A stretch of 64,000 nt of DNA from CAZHLD01 sp964533185 (GTDB taxonomy: Bacteria; Acidobacteriota; Terriglobia; Acidiferrales; UBA7541), in assembly GCA_964533185.1 (NCBI GenBank), contig CAZHLD010000001.1, positions 1 through 64,000 on the forward strand. The letters are read 5' to 3'. A model generated the notes under the pieces. The model saw only the letters and a program-made list of their open reading frames with translations, was not told the origin of the DNA and ran no database searches. Below are positions 25,398-32,709 of the stretch, piece after piece. Numbering within the stretch: the first letter of the stretch is position 1; each line of letters begins with the position of its first letter. The translations under genes and the position numbers were made by a program.

Positions 25398-26666
25398 TCA
25401 ATTGCTCCTGGAGAACTCTCCGGCCGACTTCTGGCCGGCTCCTTGAATCAACATCTGCCTCTGCGTCTGCGTCAGTGCACCCCAGCCGCCTTCAAGCGCG
25501 GGCAGATTGCGCCGCGCGCGCACCTCATTCGGCAGCAAGACATCGCTCCTCAACAGGATTTCATCAATTTCCGCCTGCGCGCGTTCATCGAAGACCTCCA
25601 GGTCTTCGAAAACAAACGCCAGGTCCGGCCAGCCCAGCTTTCGCTCGATAATTTCGCGGCTGATGTGTTCGGCGAAGAGCCGTGCCGTGGGAACGATTGC
25701 CGTGCGAAAACTTTCGTCCACCAGCGCATCGGCCGTTGCCCGGTTGACGTCCTGCTCTAGACCCAGCAGGAGCGGCGGCAGATCAAACGCGTTGGCGATG
25801 ATCCGGATCAGGAAGCGCTGCCATTCCAACCGCAGGTCACGGTCTGACCCTTCGCTGAACCGCAACACCTCCGGCCTGGACGGTAGGTTGGCAATGATGG
25901 GCACCTTGCCCGTGCCCTCGATTTCGTTCTGCCACCAGGAAATCACCTTGTCGTAGCTGGAGGGCGGCATCTCCGCAAGCCAAAGCGCAAACTGCACCAC
26001 CGTATTCGATGCCAGACGCGATGCGTACTCCTGCGCTCCCAGCAGCCAGTTAATCGTTTCAAAGGCGACTTCCAGACGCCCCAGGCCGAATGGTGTGTGC
26101 GTGCGTGGGTTCAGGCGGATGTAAATCAGTTCGTCATTGCGCAGGTCCACGCGCTGGCCCCAGGGAGTCATCTGCGCGTACCGCGGCTCGTCCGGGTCGC
26201 CCGACCAGCCGGCGTAAATCCGGATCGTTGCGCCGTCCACCGGCCACAACACCAGCGGCCGCATCGGGTTGGGAGTCAGTTGTGCTTCAATGGCGCCGAA
26301 GCCGCCGATCAGGACGTCTTCAATCACCTGCTCGGCCAGAGATCGGAAACTGTCATCCGGGTTCGGCGCGTCCAGATTAGCTGCCAGGATTCGAACCCGC
26401 TCATCCTTGATTGCTTCCGCCGGGCTGGCGTTCTTGAGTTGCACCCGCCACCGCATCCCCGCAACTCGATCTTTGATGGTGTTGATCGCCTTGCGCGCGA
26501 CCGGTGTTTCAGAGAATCGCCGCAAGTTGGCAGGCGTCGGTTTTGGCAGTGCTTGTCGTCCCAGCCCCCGTGGAACACCCGGCAAGACAACCGTCTTCCT
26601 CACCTGCTGGCCTGCAAACATCTGCCATGCCCGGTCGAGCCAGGCCCGAATTCTCGATTTGCTCAT
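25398..26666 (-). CDS. Portal protein
   Basis: 422 aa. It sits before the protease gene and shows the family signature: FSETPVARKAINTIKDRVAG near the N-terminus, NPDDSFRSLAEQVIEDVLIG, QRVDLRNDELIYIRLNPRTH with GLGRLEVAFETINWLLGAQE, and FDLPPLLLGLEQDVNRATAD near the C-terminus. The last is typical of HK97/Mu-type portals. The dodecameric portal is the DNA gate and docks the terminase. An inserted kinase module separates it from the terminase gene, which normally lies next to it. Confidence 0.85.
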   Translation of the reverse strand: MSKSRIRAWLDRAWQMFAGQQVRKTVVLPGVPRGLGRQALPKPTPANLRRFSETPVARKAINTIKDRVAGMRWRVQLKNASPAEAIKDERVRILAANLDAPNPDDSFRSLAEQVIEDVLIGGFGAIEAQLTPNPMRPLVLWPVDGATIRIYAGWSGDPDEPRYAQMTPWGQRVDLRNDELIYIRLNPRTHTPFGLGRLEVAFETINWLLGAQEYASRLASNTVVQFALWLAEMPPSSYDKVISWWQNEIEGTGKVPIIANLPSRPEVLRFSEGSDRDLRLEWQRFLIRIIANAFDLPPLLLGLEQDVNRATADALVDESFRTAIVPTARLFAEHISREIIERKLGWPDLAFVFEDLEVFDERAQAEIDEILLRSDVLLPNEVRARRNLPALEGGWGALTQTQRQMLIQGAGQKSAGEFSRSN

Positions 26667-26755
26667 TTTGGACGGAACGGTTCCTTGACGCGGTCAGAAT
26701 GCTGCGGAATTTCTTGATCAGCCGGCTCCTCTGCTCTTAGAAGCCCAGGCGATGC

Positions 26756-26791
26756 CAAAAAGAAAACCCCGGCGCCAATCCCTGCCGGAGT
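26756..26791 (-). terminator. Rho-independent terminator after the HipA-like/DUF3037 module
   Basis: Read on the minus strand, ACTCCGGC and GCCGGGGT form an 8-bp stem (one G-T pair) with a 10-nt loop, followed by TTTTCTTTTT. It ends the kinase module about 145 nt after its last stop codon and lies 90 nt before the portal start. It should therefore isolate the module from the phage late transcript, or need antitermination. Confidence 0.75.
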
Positions 26792-26935
26792 CTTTGTTTC
26801 TCACTCTCTAATACAGTTATAGCATGCTGGACCTGGTCTTTATTCAATTGAGCACATTTCTTATACCGTTCTGTTTCAATGGCTTGTAGTGAATCATAGA
26901 CTTGGCCCCTCTTGACAATTGAAAAGCAGCCCTTT

Positions 26936-27745
26936 TCAGTGGATTGTAGGAGCCAGCTCTCGCGCGAACTCCTCAAGCCGACTCTCAACCACAACACGGA
27001 TTTCCTGCTCACGCAAGAGGTTAGAGACAAATTCGTGCCGCCTGTTCTCCAGGCGCGGCTCGACCTCCGTAACTGCTGCGAATTCGGTTTCCCTTAATGC
27101 TCCACGGATTCGTTCAACCGTGAACGCCAGGACCTTGGCTTGAGTCAGGTCACCGCCAAGCGGCAACGCATGGACGAACCCGCGCGTACCGTTTCGTCGG
27201 TAACCGCATGTGAGCCGGAAAGAATCGCCGCGCTCGGTGAATTCCTCTACGCGCACGCCCCAGTCAACTCGATCTCGTAATCCGGCCGCCCCGAAAACGT
27301 CCCGAATACGGCGTCGAATTCCTGCCGGTGTGTTCAAGTCTGCTTGCGTCGCCCGCTGCCACCGCTGTGGTGCAACGTGATCACGGTAGAGCCGCTCCAG
27401 TTCCTCTTCCACGTCTGCTGTGAGCACGCCCCGCTGCGCGCTCAACTGAAGCACATTGGACAGTGTCTGATCCAACTTCTCCACAAAGGGGGAAAGATCT
27501 TCCGGCGCGCTAGGCATCTGCGCCTCGAGCGAGTCCTGCAACCCGCGTAGCAATTCCTCATCTGCCAGCGGATGGAGCCGCCGGACGCGCCGGTATTCCT
27601 CAGCCTCGTTGATCATACGCAGGCGCCACTTCTTGCCCTGCGGGGAATAGAGTAGGATCCCGATGTTCATCCACTCGTCACGCACCAGGTTGGGCGTATA
27701 CCGCAAGATTCGGTAGGCATATGTTTCAAGCGTTGTTTCGGGCAT
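26936..27745 (-). CDS. DUF3037 family protein, partner of a HipA-like kinase
   Basis: 269 aa. The opening YAYRILRYTPNLVRDEWMNI with GILLYSPQGKKWRLRMI is the typical start of DUF3037 proteins, which are usually found beside a HipA-like kinase gene, as here (3-nt gap). The rest is alpha/beta with charged helices and no catalytic motif I know. The pair looks like a toxin-antitoxin-like or kinase-regulator module. That the partner regulates the kinase is inference from genomic pairing. Its transcript ends at the terminator at 26756. Confidence 0.75.
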   Translation of the reverse strand: MPETTLETYAYRILRYTPNLVRDEWMNIGILLYSPQGKKWRLRMINEAEEYRRVRRLHPLADEELLRGLQDSLEAQMPSAPEDLSPFVEKLDQTLSNVLQLSAQRGVLTADVEEELERLYRDHVAPQRWQRATQADLNTPAGIRRRIRDVFGAAGLRDRVDWGVRVEEFTERGDSFRLTCGYRRNGTRGFVHALPLGGDLTQAKVLAFTVERIRGALRETEFAAVTEVEPRLENRRHEFVSNLLREQEIRVVVESRLEEFARELAPTIH

Positions 27746-27748
27746 GGT

Positions 27749-28546
27749 TCACTTCCAGTTTAGGAATGGCTGTCGATAGGAATCCTTGGCCTCCAGAATC
27801 CAGTCCGCCACCCGTTTTCGTCTATTCAAAAGCCGCTCTAGCAGGCTGAACATCATATCTTGCTCAAAGTCGTACCACTCGGGCGGGATTTCCGCCGCAA
27901 TCTCATCCATCACCCGTTCGTTGATGCGCTTCTCGAGTCGCTCTAGCCAGGGCTCGAACGCGTTCATCCCTCGAACAGATCCGTACACGCGATGCCGTGC
28001 GTACAGCCCTCGCAACGGAGCGTCCGGAAAATCCCACGAGCCGTTGTTGAAACAGAACCCCTGATCGATCATCAACGCCCGGAATGGCGTCGTACCTCCG
28101 TCCCGGTAGAAGATCGCCTGCCGCCCGTTTGTATTACACGTCCACTTGTCGAACACCAGTATCCCAACGAAGTCTTCTAGGTTTTCCACCTGACCCAGTT
28201 GCTCCTCAGGCAGAAAATCGTTCACGGCCAGGTCTCTCGGGTTGCCTGGGTATCGCGACCCGAAATGAAATCCCGCTCGGCAGGGGTATCGCCCCGCACC
28301 CAACTGAATCACCAGATCGGCGGAATAAGCTATCAGTTCTTGGCTCACCTCGACTACGGCCGCGGAAGCTGTGGGCAGTCCCAATCGAGCCGCCAGTCGT
28401 GTCCCCAGCAGTTCATTCGCCAGAACCCGCACGTGTTGCGGGTTGTTCTGAAACTTTACGACGTAGTATTGCCCGTCATCGCAGCGCAGAAGGTGCGCCT
28501 GCGCTCCTCCCCGCATTCGGCGGATATGTTCTAGCGCTTTCGGCAT
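27749..28546 (-). CDS. HipA-like kinase (HipA_2 type)
   Basis: 265 aa with a minimal HipA/PI3K-like kinase core: the ATP-binding lysine in YYVVKFQNN (K31), the catalytic D133 and metal-binding N138/N140 in VFDKWTCNTN, and the metal-binding aspartate in MIDQGFCF (D161). A helical C-terminal domain follows. It lacks the N-subdomain of E. coli HipA, and no HipB repressor is nearby. The substrate is unknown; classical HipA phosphorylates glutamyl-tRNA synthetase. It lies between large terminase and portal with its own promoter and terminator, so it behaves as an inserted accessory gene. Confidence 0.8.
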   Translation of the reverse strand: MPKALEHIRRMRGGAQAHLLRCDDGQYYVVKFQNNPQHVRVLANELLGTRLAARLGLPTASAAVVEVSQELIAYSADLVIQLGAGRYPCRAGFHFGSRYPGNPRDLAVNDFLPEEQLGQVENLEDFVGILVFDKWTCNTNGRQAIFYRDGGTTPFRALMIDQGFCFNNGSWDFPDAPLRGLYARHRVYGSVRGMNAFEPWLERLEKRINERVMDEIAAEIPPEWYDFEQDMMFSLLERLLNRRKRVADWILEAKDSYRQPFLNWK

Positions 28547-28590
28547 TGGTGCGTATGCTAGCCAGCGCCTGCCGACGAAACAAGGGGATT

Positions 28591-28632
28591 ATTATAAATC
28601 TGGGTAACGTATGAAGCAGAAGACGCTCTGCT
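28591..28632 (-). promoter_or_regulatory. Promoter with overlapping inverted repeat for the HipA-like module
   Basis: On the minus strand a perfect TATAAT (28591-28596) lies 45 nt before the kinase start. The -35 region at 17-nt spacing (CTGCTT) is poor. It overlaps the perfect inverted repeat AGCAGA-N6-TCTGCT (28615-28632), a plausible operator. The whole site fits in the gap between terL and the kinase gene. Confidence 0.5.
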
Positions 28633-28645
28633 GTCCCGACGTTCT

Positions 28646-30208
28646 CTATCTCTCCACGCTGGCCACTTGGATCATCCCGCCCTGCGCGCGCACGGCCTGG
28701 GCGATGGCCATCGCAATCACCAGGTCGTCATGCGTACCTTTACGTGCGGCCATCTCACCATCGTTGCCGTAGTCGAAGCTTCGGCACTCCTCGAGCAACC
28801 GTCGGGAGACAAATACACTAGGAGCAGTCAAGATCATCCTACCCAATGCGGCAACAGCCTCTGGCTTGGTTTTTGCGTTCATCGGCCAGCCGGCCTTCAT
28901 CTCGCCATCGACGGCATCCCGATGACGGTAGATAGGCGAATACTCAAGGTGATGTTGAAGCACATTCAGCACAGCGTGTCCGTGGTTGTTCCGCTCGATG
29001 GCCAGCAGCGCTCGATTGTAGTGATGCCCGAGCCGGGCCACTTCCTCCGCAAAGCGCTGGATCGGCCACTGCACCTGAATCTCCGCGCATTGCAGACCCG
29101 TTTCTGCGTCGATGACCTCGGCGGCTGAATAATCGCCTCCAGTGATGCCTTCCGCAACGTCCGCGCCCAGGATGTAATGCCGGCCGGGCTCCGGATCGAG
29201 CCACACCTGCAAGGCGTTGTTTAGTTCAGACTTGCGCGCCTCTCCTACTCGCCTCAGCCGCGCCTCGATAAGCGCAATCTCAAAAACAGGCCGTCCGGAA
29301 CGCAAGAAACACTCGGTGTCGTTCTCTGCAAACTCCTGAATAGCTCGACTCCCGAGCGTGGTGTGTAAGCGCCGGCGAAAGAGGATTTGCTCCTTCCGCA
29401 GGCCGCACTTCGCGAGCAACTGCGTTTCTTCTTCACTGAAAGGCTCTAAGGGCTCCCTGGCAAGAATTGGCAACCGGTACGCCGGCTCGACCCACCAGGG
29501 GAAAAAGTGTGGCTGATATCCCTCCCCTCTCCGAGCCCGCTGCCACTCCGAATGGAAATACCCGCCCATTCCGTTTGGTGTGGACTCGATGTCCACCGCC
29601 CCGCCCGGTGGCACGGCAGCCAGTAGAGTCGCCATCGTCTCCTGTGCATCCCCCGGCCACAATGCGACTTCAGAGGCATGCAGGTTGTTCACCGTCAACC
29701 CTCGCCCCACATTTTTGTTTCCCGCCGTATCCACAAGATATCGGCTATCAAGTCGTTCAAAAGCCATCTCGCGCACATTGATGACGCCCGGTGCCAGCCA
29801 GTGCCGGATCTTCGGCCGCGAATGCACGAAAAAGCGCTGCACAATACGGAAGATTTGTTGCGCCGACTCCTGCGAATGTGCCACTTGCAACGTGACCGTC
29901 CCCGGCTGAAAGATGGTGGATAGGAAAAACCGCGCGGCAATGTACGTGGTCATGCCCACCTGCCGCGGCTTCAAGATGATATTTCTTTTGCCCCGCTCCC
30001 GCGCGTATTGCTGCTGCGCTGCGTTGGGGTGCAGGTGAGTCAAATCCCCGCGTCGATCTCGAATCCAGAGCCCGGTCACCAAACCTTCAAGCCATACCAC
30101 CTCTGCACCACTGCCAAAAAACCGCTCCGCCCACGCTTCTTCGATTCGACAGCTTAACCCTCTCGCAATATGTTCCATGCTTGCCGGGCAATTCCGTTGA
30201 GTGGGCAT
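28646..30208 (-). CDS. terL: Terminase large subunit
   Basis: 520 aa motor and nuclease for DNA packaging. The ATPase domain has a Walker A variant KPRQVGMTT (80-88) and an acidic Walker B region around NNLHASEVALW. The nuclease domain shows GADVAEGITGGDYSAAEVID, LLAIERNNHGHAV and a final HDDLVIAMAIAQAV, the three carboxylate clusters expected. The ATG follows the small terminase stop by one base. Full length and intact motifs argue that packaging ability is preserved. Confidence 0.9.
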   Translation of the reverse strand: MPTQRNCPASMEHIARGLSCRIEEAWAERFFGSGAEVVWLEGLVTGLWIRDRRGDLTHLHPNAAQQQYARERGKRNIILKPRQVGMTTYIAARFFLSTIFQPGTVTLQVAHSQESAQQIFRIVQRFFVHSRPKIRHWLAPGVINVREMAFERLDSRYLVDTAGNKNVGRGLTVNNLHASEVALWPGDAQETMATLLAAVPPGGAVDIESTPNGMGGYFHSEWQRARRGEGYQPHFFPWWVEPAYRLPILAREPLEPFSEEETQLLAKCGLRKEQILFRRRLHTTLGSRAIQEFAENDTECFLRSGRPVFEIALIEARLRRVGEARKSELNNALQVWLDPEPGRHYILGADVAEGITGGDYSAAEVIDAETGLQCAEIQVQWPIQRFAEEVARLGHHYNRALLAIERNNHGHAVLNVLQHHLEYSPIYRHRDAVDGEMKAGWPMNAKTKPEAVAALGRMILTAPSVFVSRRLLEECRSFDYGNDGEMAARKGTHDDLVIAMAIAQAVRAQGGMIQVASVER

Positions 30209-30209
30209 G

Positions 30210-30689
30210 TCATTTCAATCTGCCATCCGGCTGCGCCTCTTCCCTCCCCTCGCCCGCCACCAATTGGCGAAAGCTTTCCACAAGTCCCTTTTCGAGTTCC
30301 GAGATCACCTGCATCTCCTGGATCTCGCCCTCGGCCTGGGAGACAGCTGCCCGCAGTAGCTCGGCAATCCCCGTCAATTCCAATACCAACTTGCACGCCC
30401 AGCTCTGTCCTTCGCTTGCCTGCTGGAAGATCTTCTCGAGCAGGGCCGGTAGCTGCTGCTGCAAGAATGCCTCCACCGACTGGCTGATTTGGCGCTTCAT
30501 CCCGGGTGAGATCAGCACGGCGTCGATCTCGTCGTTGCTTGCTGCCGGATGCTTCTTATTGATCTTCTTGCGCGCTTCGGTCGTGTAGAGAGACTCCGTC
30601 ACCTCGGAGAAAACCGCACGCTCCAGCTCTGTCCGGAAAACGGATGAACCCATTTGGACCTGCTCCACATGCTCGCCTTCGTCGCTCAT
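30210..30689 (-). CDS. terS: Terminase small subunit (putative)
   Basis: 159 aa, directly upstream of terL and one base apart. It is helical and acidic: an N-terminal helix-turn-helix-like part (EVTESLYTTEARKKINKK), a central oligomerisation helix (SVEAFLQQQLPALLEKIFQQ) and an acidic C-tail. The ATG overlaps the stop of the upstream gene in an ATGA arrangement. The DNA-recognition role is inferred from position. Confidence 0.6.
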   Translation of the reverse strand: MSDEGEHVEQVQMGSSVFRTELERAVFSEVTESLYTTEARKKINKKHPAASNDEIDAVLISPGMKRQISQSVEAFLQQQLPALLEKIFQQASEGQSWACKLVLELTGIAELLRAAVSQAEGEIQEMQVISELEKGLVESFRQLVAGEGREEAQPDGRLK

Positions 30690-31129
30690 CGTGTTCCTCC
30701 TCGTCGCTGGACCATGGCTTGTTCTGCCTCGGCTGCTCCTGACCCATCAAGCAGTTCGGCTTCCAGCGGCTTCAGCAGGCCGAGCCGGCAAAACGTATCG
30801 TGCAGGAGGTCCAGCGTATGGTGGAGCCGCCGGGAGATGTCGCTCTGTGTGCGGTGGAACTGCCGCGCCGCATCCCATTCCGTGTGGTCCTCTAGAATGC
30901 AGAACGCCACGAGCCGCTGATCGATCGGCTCCAGCCCTGTCAGGCACCGGTCCACGTCACACACAAACAAAACGGTATCTTCGAATGCGCGTGCCGACCG
31001 GCCCTGCATTCGTGCGGGGAACACTTCCCGCCCCAGCAACGATGGCATGCGCCCGATCAGTAGCGACTTCCGGAAGTACTGATGCAACAGCGCCATCGTT
31101 CGCATGTGTTTATAGCTTGGCAGCCGCAC
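30686..31129 (-). CDS. Sigma-70 region-4-like/late regulator HTH protein
   Basis: 147 aa from a GTG that has GGAGGT with a 5-nt spacer, inside the end of the preceding Zn-ribbon gene. The segment DRCLTGLEPIDQRLVAFCIL, then EWDAARQFHRTQSDISRRLH, then HTLDLLHDTF resembles a sigma region 4 helix-turn-helix as in phage late activators of the ArpU/RinA kind. Its place just before the terminase genes supports a role in switching on the late operon. Confidence 0.6.
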   Translation of the reverse strand: MRLPSYKHMRTMALLHQYFRKSLLIGRMPSLLGREVFPARMQGRSARAFEDTVLFVCDVDRCLTGLEPIDQRLVAFCILEDHTEWDAARQFHRTQSDISRRLHHTLDLLHDTFCRLGLLKPLEAELLDGSGAAEAEQAMVQRRGGTR

Positions 31130-31301
31130 CTTTCACCTCCCCGCAAATCCAGCGCAGAAACTGCAGACACACCGGGCAAAACGCTTCCTCCGTGCCCCGC
31201 TGGCAGACGCCGAGCACCCCGCATCTCGGGCAATACCTGAGCTCCATGCGCTCCTCGCTGTTTTGCTCTGGTTCTTCCACTCGCTCAGCGTCTTTTTTCA
31301 T
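31110..31301 (-). CDS. Small zinc-ribbon protein, 63 aa
   Basis: Start ATG 31301 begins MKKDAERVEEPEQNSEERME. The open frame reaches 31352 but runs into the hairpin upstream. Two CxxC pairs are seen, YCPRCGVLGVC and FCPVCLQFLRWIC, forming a four-cysteine zinc ribbon. Its stop overlaps the next regulator gene by 20 nt. Possibly a transcription co-regulator; unproven. Confidence 0.6.
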   Translation of the reverse strand: MKKDAERVEEPEQNSEERMELRYCPRCGVLGVCQRGTEEAFCPVCLQFLRWICGEVKGAAAKL

Positions 31302-31305
31302 CCTC

Positions 31306-31357
31306 GGCCCCAAAACAAGAAGCCCCGGGTTTCCCCCTCGGGGGGAAACCACAGGGC
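31306..31357 (-). terminator. Strong hairpin within the early left operon
   Basis: On the minus strand a long stem forms from GGTTTCCCCC pairing with GGGGGAAACC, extended by an outer AGCCC/GGGCT pairing, and followed by TCTTGTTTTG. It lies between the first gene of the left operon (31417) and the rest, so it should stop most transcripts unless antiterminated. It may be the control point for the late genes. Confidence 0.6.
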
Positions 31358-31416
31358 TCCGGAGTGTGTTCCGTCAGACCTGTCGGTAGATTTAGCTCAC
31401 CAGTCTTCCTGCTCTG

Positions 31417-31749
31417 TCATCTCACATGGCGGCGCGATCCTCCGTAGTAGGACTCCTCCAGCACTGTCTTGGTCAGCTTCCCCTGATGAAATGTCACCGT
31501 AATCCTTCCGGAAAACTTGACCGCTTCCGCCAGCTTCTCCGCGGCATGCGAGATCACTTCGCCGCCCGCCAGTTTTCTGCGGAATTCTCCATAAGCCCCA
31601 TCGCTCGCAACCGTGGCCAGTTGGAGTTGACGCGCCTGCCGGTCGCACTCCTCAGCCCAATCATCGGCGCTGACGCGGCCCATCTCTCCTGCCGGTCCGC
31701 GCCGCTCCACATCTTCCCTTTGTTCCGCCTCTCGACTGCCCGTTGCCAT
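31417..31749 (-). CDS. First gene of the left operon, unknown function, 110 aa
   Basis: Not recognised. It lies in the position of a cro/antiterminator gene, divergent from the repressor, with AGAGGA 7 nt before the ATG and a promoter just upstream. The N-terminal half is charged and helical (SREAEQREDVERRGPAGEMG). The C-terminal half reads AEAVKFSGRITVTFHQGKLT then KTVLEESYY, a beta hairpin with several basic residues. An antitermination or antirepression role is possible given the hairpin directly downstream. Confidence 0.55.
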   Translation of the reverse strand: MATGSREAEQREDVERRGPAGEMGRVSADDWAEECDRQARQLQLATVASDGAYGEFRRKLAGGEVISHAAEKLAEAVKFSGRITVTFHQGKLTKTVLEESYYGGSRRHVR

Positions 31750-31768
31750 CTTGAAATCCTCTGTCTTC

Positions 31769-31797
31769 AGTATTAACTATACGCTAAGTTCTGTCAA
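31769..31797 (-). promoter_or_regulatory. Left early promoter, divergent from the repressor
   Basis: Minus strand: perfect -35 TTGACA (31792-31797), 17-nt spacer, -10 AATACT (31769-31774), then a short leader to AGAGGA and the ATG at 31749. An AACT/AGTT inverted repeat lies in the spacer and may be bound by the repressor. Confidence 0.55.
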
Positions 31798-31813
31798 GCA
31801 CATTTTCACAGTG

Positions 31814-31871
31814 CTATAACTGGTTGATTCTGCGGCATTTTGCCGTTGCGCTTCTTAGCTCCCTGTTATAG
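31814..31871 (+). promoter_or_regulatory. Paired 7-bp inverted repeats and possible leaderless repressor promoter
   Basis: CTATAAC (31814-31820) and GTTATAG (31865-31871) are exact inverted copies 44 nt apart in the control region. The right copy sits inside TGTTATAGA, an extended -10 like sequence 9 nt before the repressor ATG. There is no Shine-Dalgarno sequence there, so the repressor mRNA could be leaderless, like lambda cI from PRM. Operator function is inference. Confidence 0.4.
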
Positions 31872-31880
31872 ACTGCCGCT

Positions 31881-32600
31881 ATGAGCTTTGTCTCCCTTCA
31901 GGAATCCTTGCGCCGCGCTCTCCGCAAGCGCATCGACGCCGGCGAACTCACCGGCATGGAGCTCGCCCGCCGCACCGGGTTCACTCAGGCTCACATCTCC
32001 AACTTCTTAAACCGCAAACGCGGCCTGAAACTTTCTGCGCTCGACCGCATGCTCAAGGCCATCGGACTTTCCCTCTACGATCTGCTCAACCCGCATGACT
32101 TGGTCCGCTTCGCCGCCGTTCCTCCCGGTCACGATGAGGAGTACGACGCTGTGCCTCTCGTGGAGGGCCAGATTGCTGCGGGCACAGAGGTCATCGTCAA
32201 CGAAGATGTCAAAGAGCTCCTGAAGTTCCGCCACGGCTTCCTCGAACGGATCCGGGCCGATCTGGCCGCTCCGCCCCGCAAGTCCTGGACCCGTTTTATC
32301 CTCATCCGGATCGATCAGAAAGAAGGCATGAGCATGTGGCCTCGGCTTAATCCGGGATCCACGATCCTGGTGGACCGGCATTACAACAGCCTTCGTCCCT
32401 ATCGAAAGAACGATCGCAACATGTATGCAGTCCGTAAGGGGGAGGGCTGTACGGTGAAATACGTCGAGCTGAGCGGCTCTCTCCTAATTCTCCGGCCGCA
32501 CAATCCCGAATACCCCGTCGAAGCTCTCCCGCTTGAGGAGGAACAAACCTACGCTGATCTAATTGTCGGCCGCGTGGCCCAGGTGGCCCTGGAGACCTGA
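31881..32600 (+). CDS. Self-cleaving phage repressor, XRE HTH plus S24/LexA-like peptidase
   Basis: 239 aa. The helix-turn-helix is at about 24-50 (LTGMELARRTGFTQAHISNF). The C-terminal S24 domain has the nucleophile in GMSMWPRL (S151), the general-base lysine in TVKYVEL (K193) and a candidate cleavage bond A100-G101 in EGQIAAGTEV. It should bind operators as a dimer and be inactivated by RecA-stimulated self-cleavage after DNA damage, as known for this family. It is the only + strand gene of the element, divergent from the left operon. Confidence 0.9.
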   Translation: MSFVSLQESLRRALRKRIDAGELTGMELARRTGFTQAHISNFLNRKRGLKLSALDRMLKAIGLSLYDLLNPHDLVRFAAVPPGHDEEYDAVPLVEGQIAAGTEVIVNEDVKELLKFRHGFLERIRADLAAPPRKSWTRFILIRIDQKEGMSMWPRLNPGSTILVDRHYNSLRPYRKNDRNMYAVRKGEGCTVKYVELSGSLLILRPHNPEYPVEALPLEEEQTYADLIVGRVAQVALET

Positions 32601-32650
32601 CCTACCAGTTATCCGAGCGCATCCGACGGCACATCTTCGCAGCGGAAAAT

Positions 32651-32690
32651 AAACAGGCCCGGGATTGCCTCCCGGGCCTGTTTGTTTCGC
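32651..32690. terminator. Bidirectional terminator between repressor and acidic/basic gene
   Basis: A perfect 13-bp stem AACAGGCCCGGGA / TCCCGGGCCTGTT with loop TTGCC. It is followed by TTGTTTC on the plus strand and TTATTTTCC on the minus strand, so it can serve both convergent genes. Confidence 0.85.
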
Positions 32691-32709
32691 TCCAAATGCA
32701 AAATCTTGG

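Noticed and set aside
26737..27030. 97-aa minus-strand ORF between the DUF3037 gene and portal
   Set aside because: It overlaps the end of DUF3037 by about 95 nt, needs a TTG start without a ribosome site, and runs through the terminator stem at 26766-26791.
26815..31821. 10-base match AGTTATAGCA near 26815 and its inverse near 31812 as repressor sites
   Set aside because: A 10-base match is expected by chance at this scale, and the left copy lies after a terminator with no promoter beside it.
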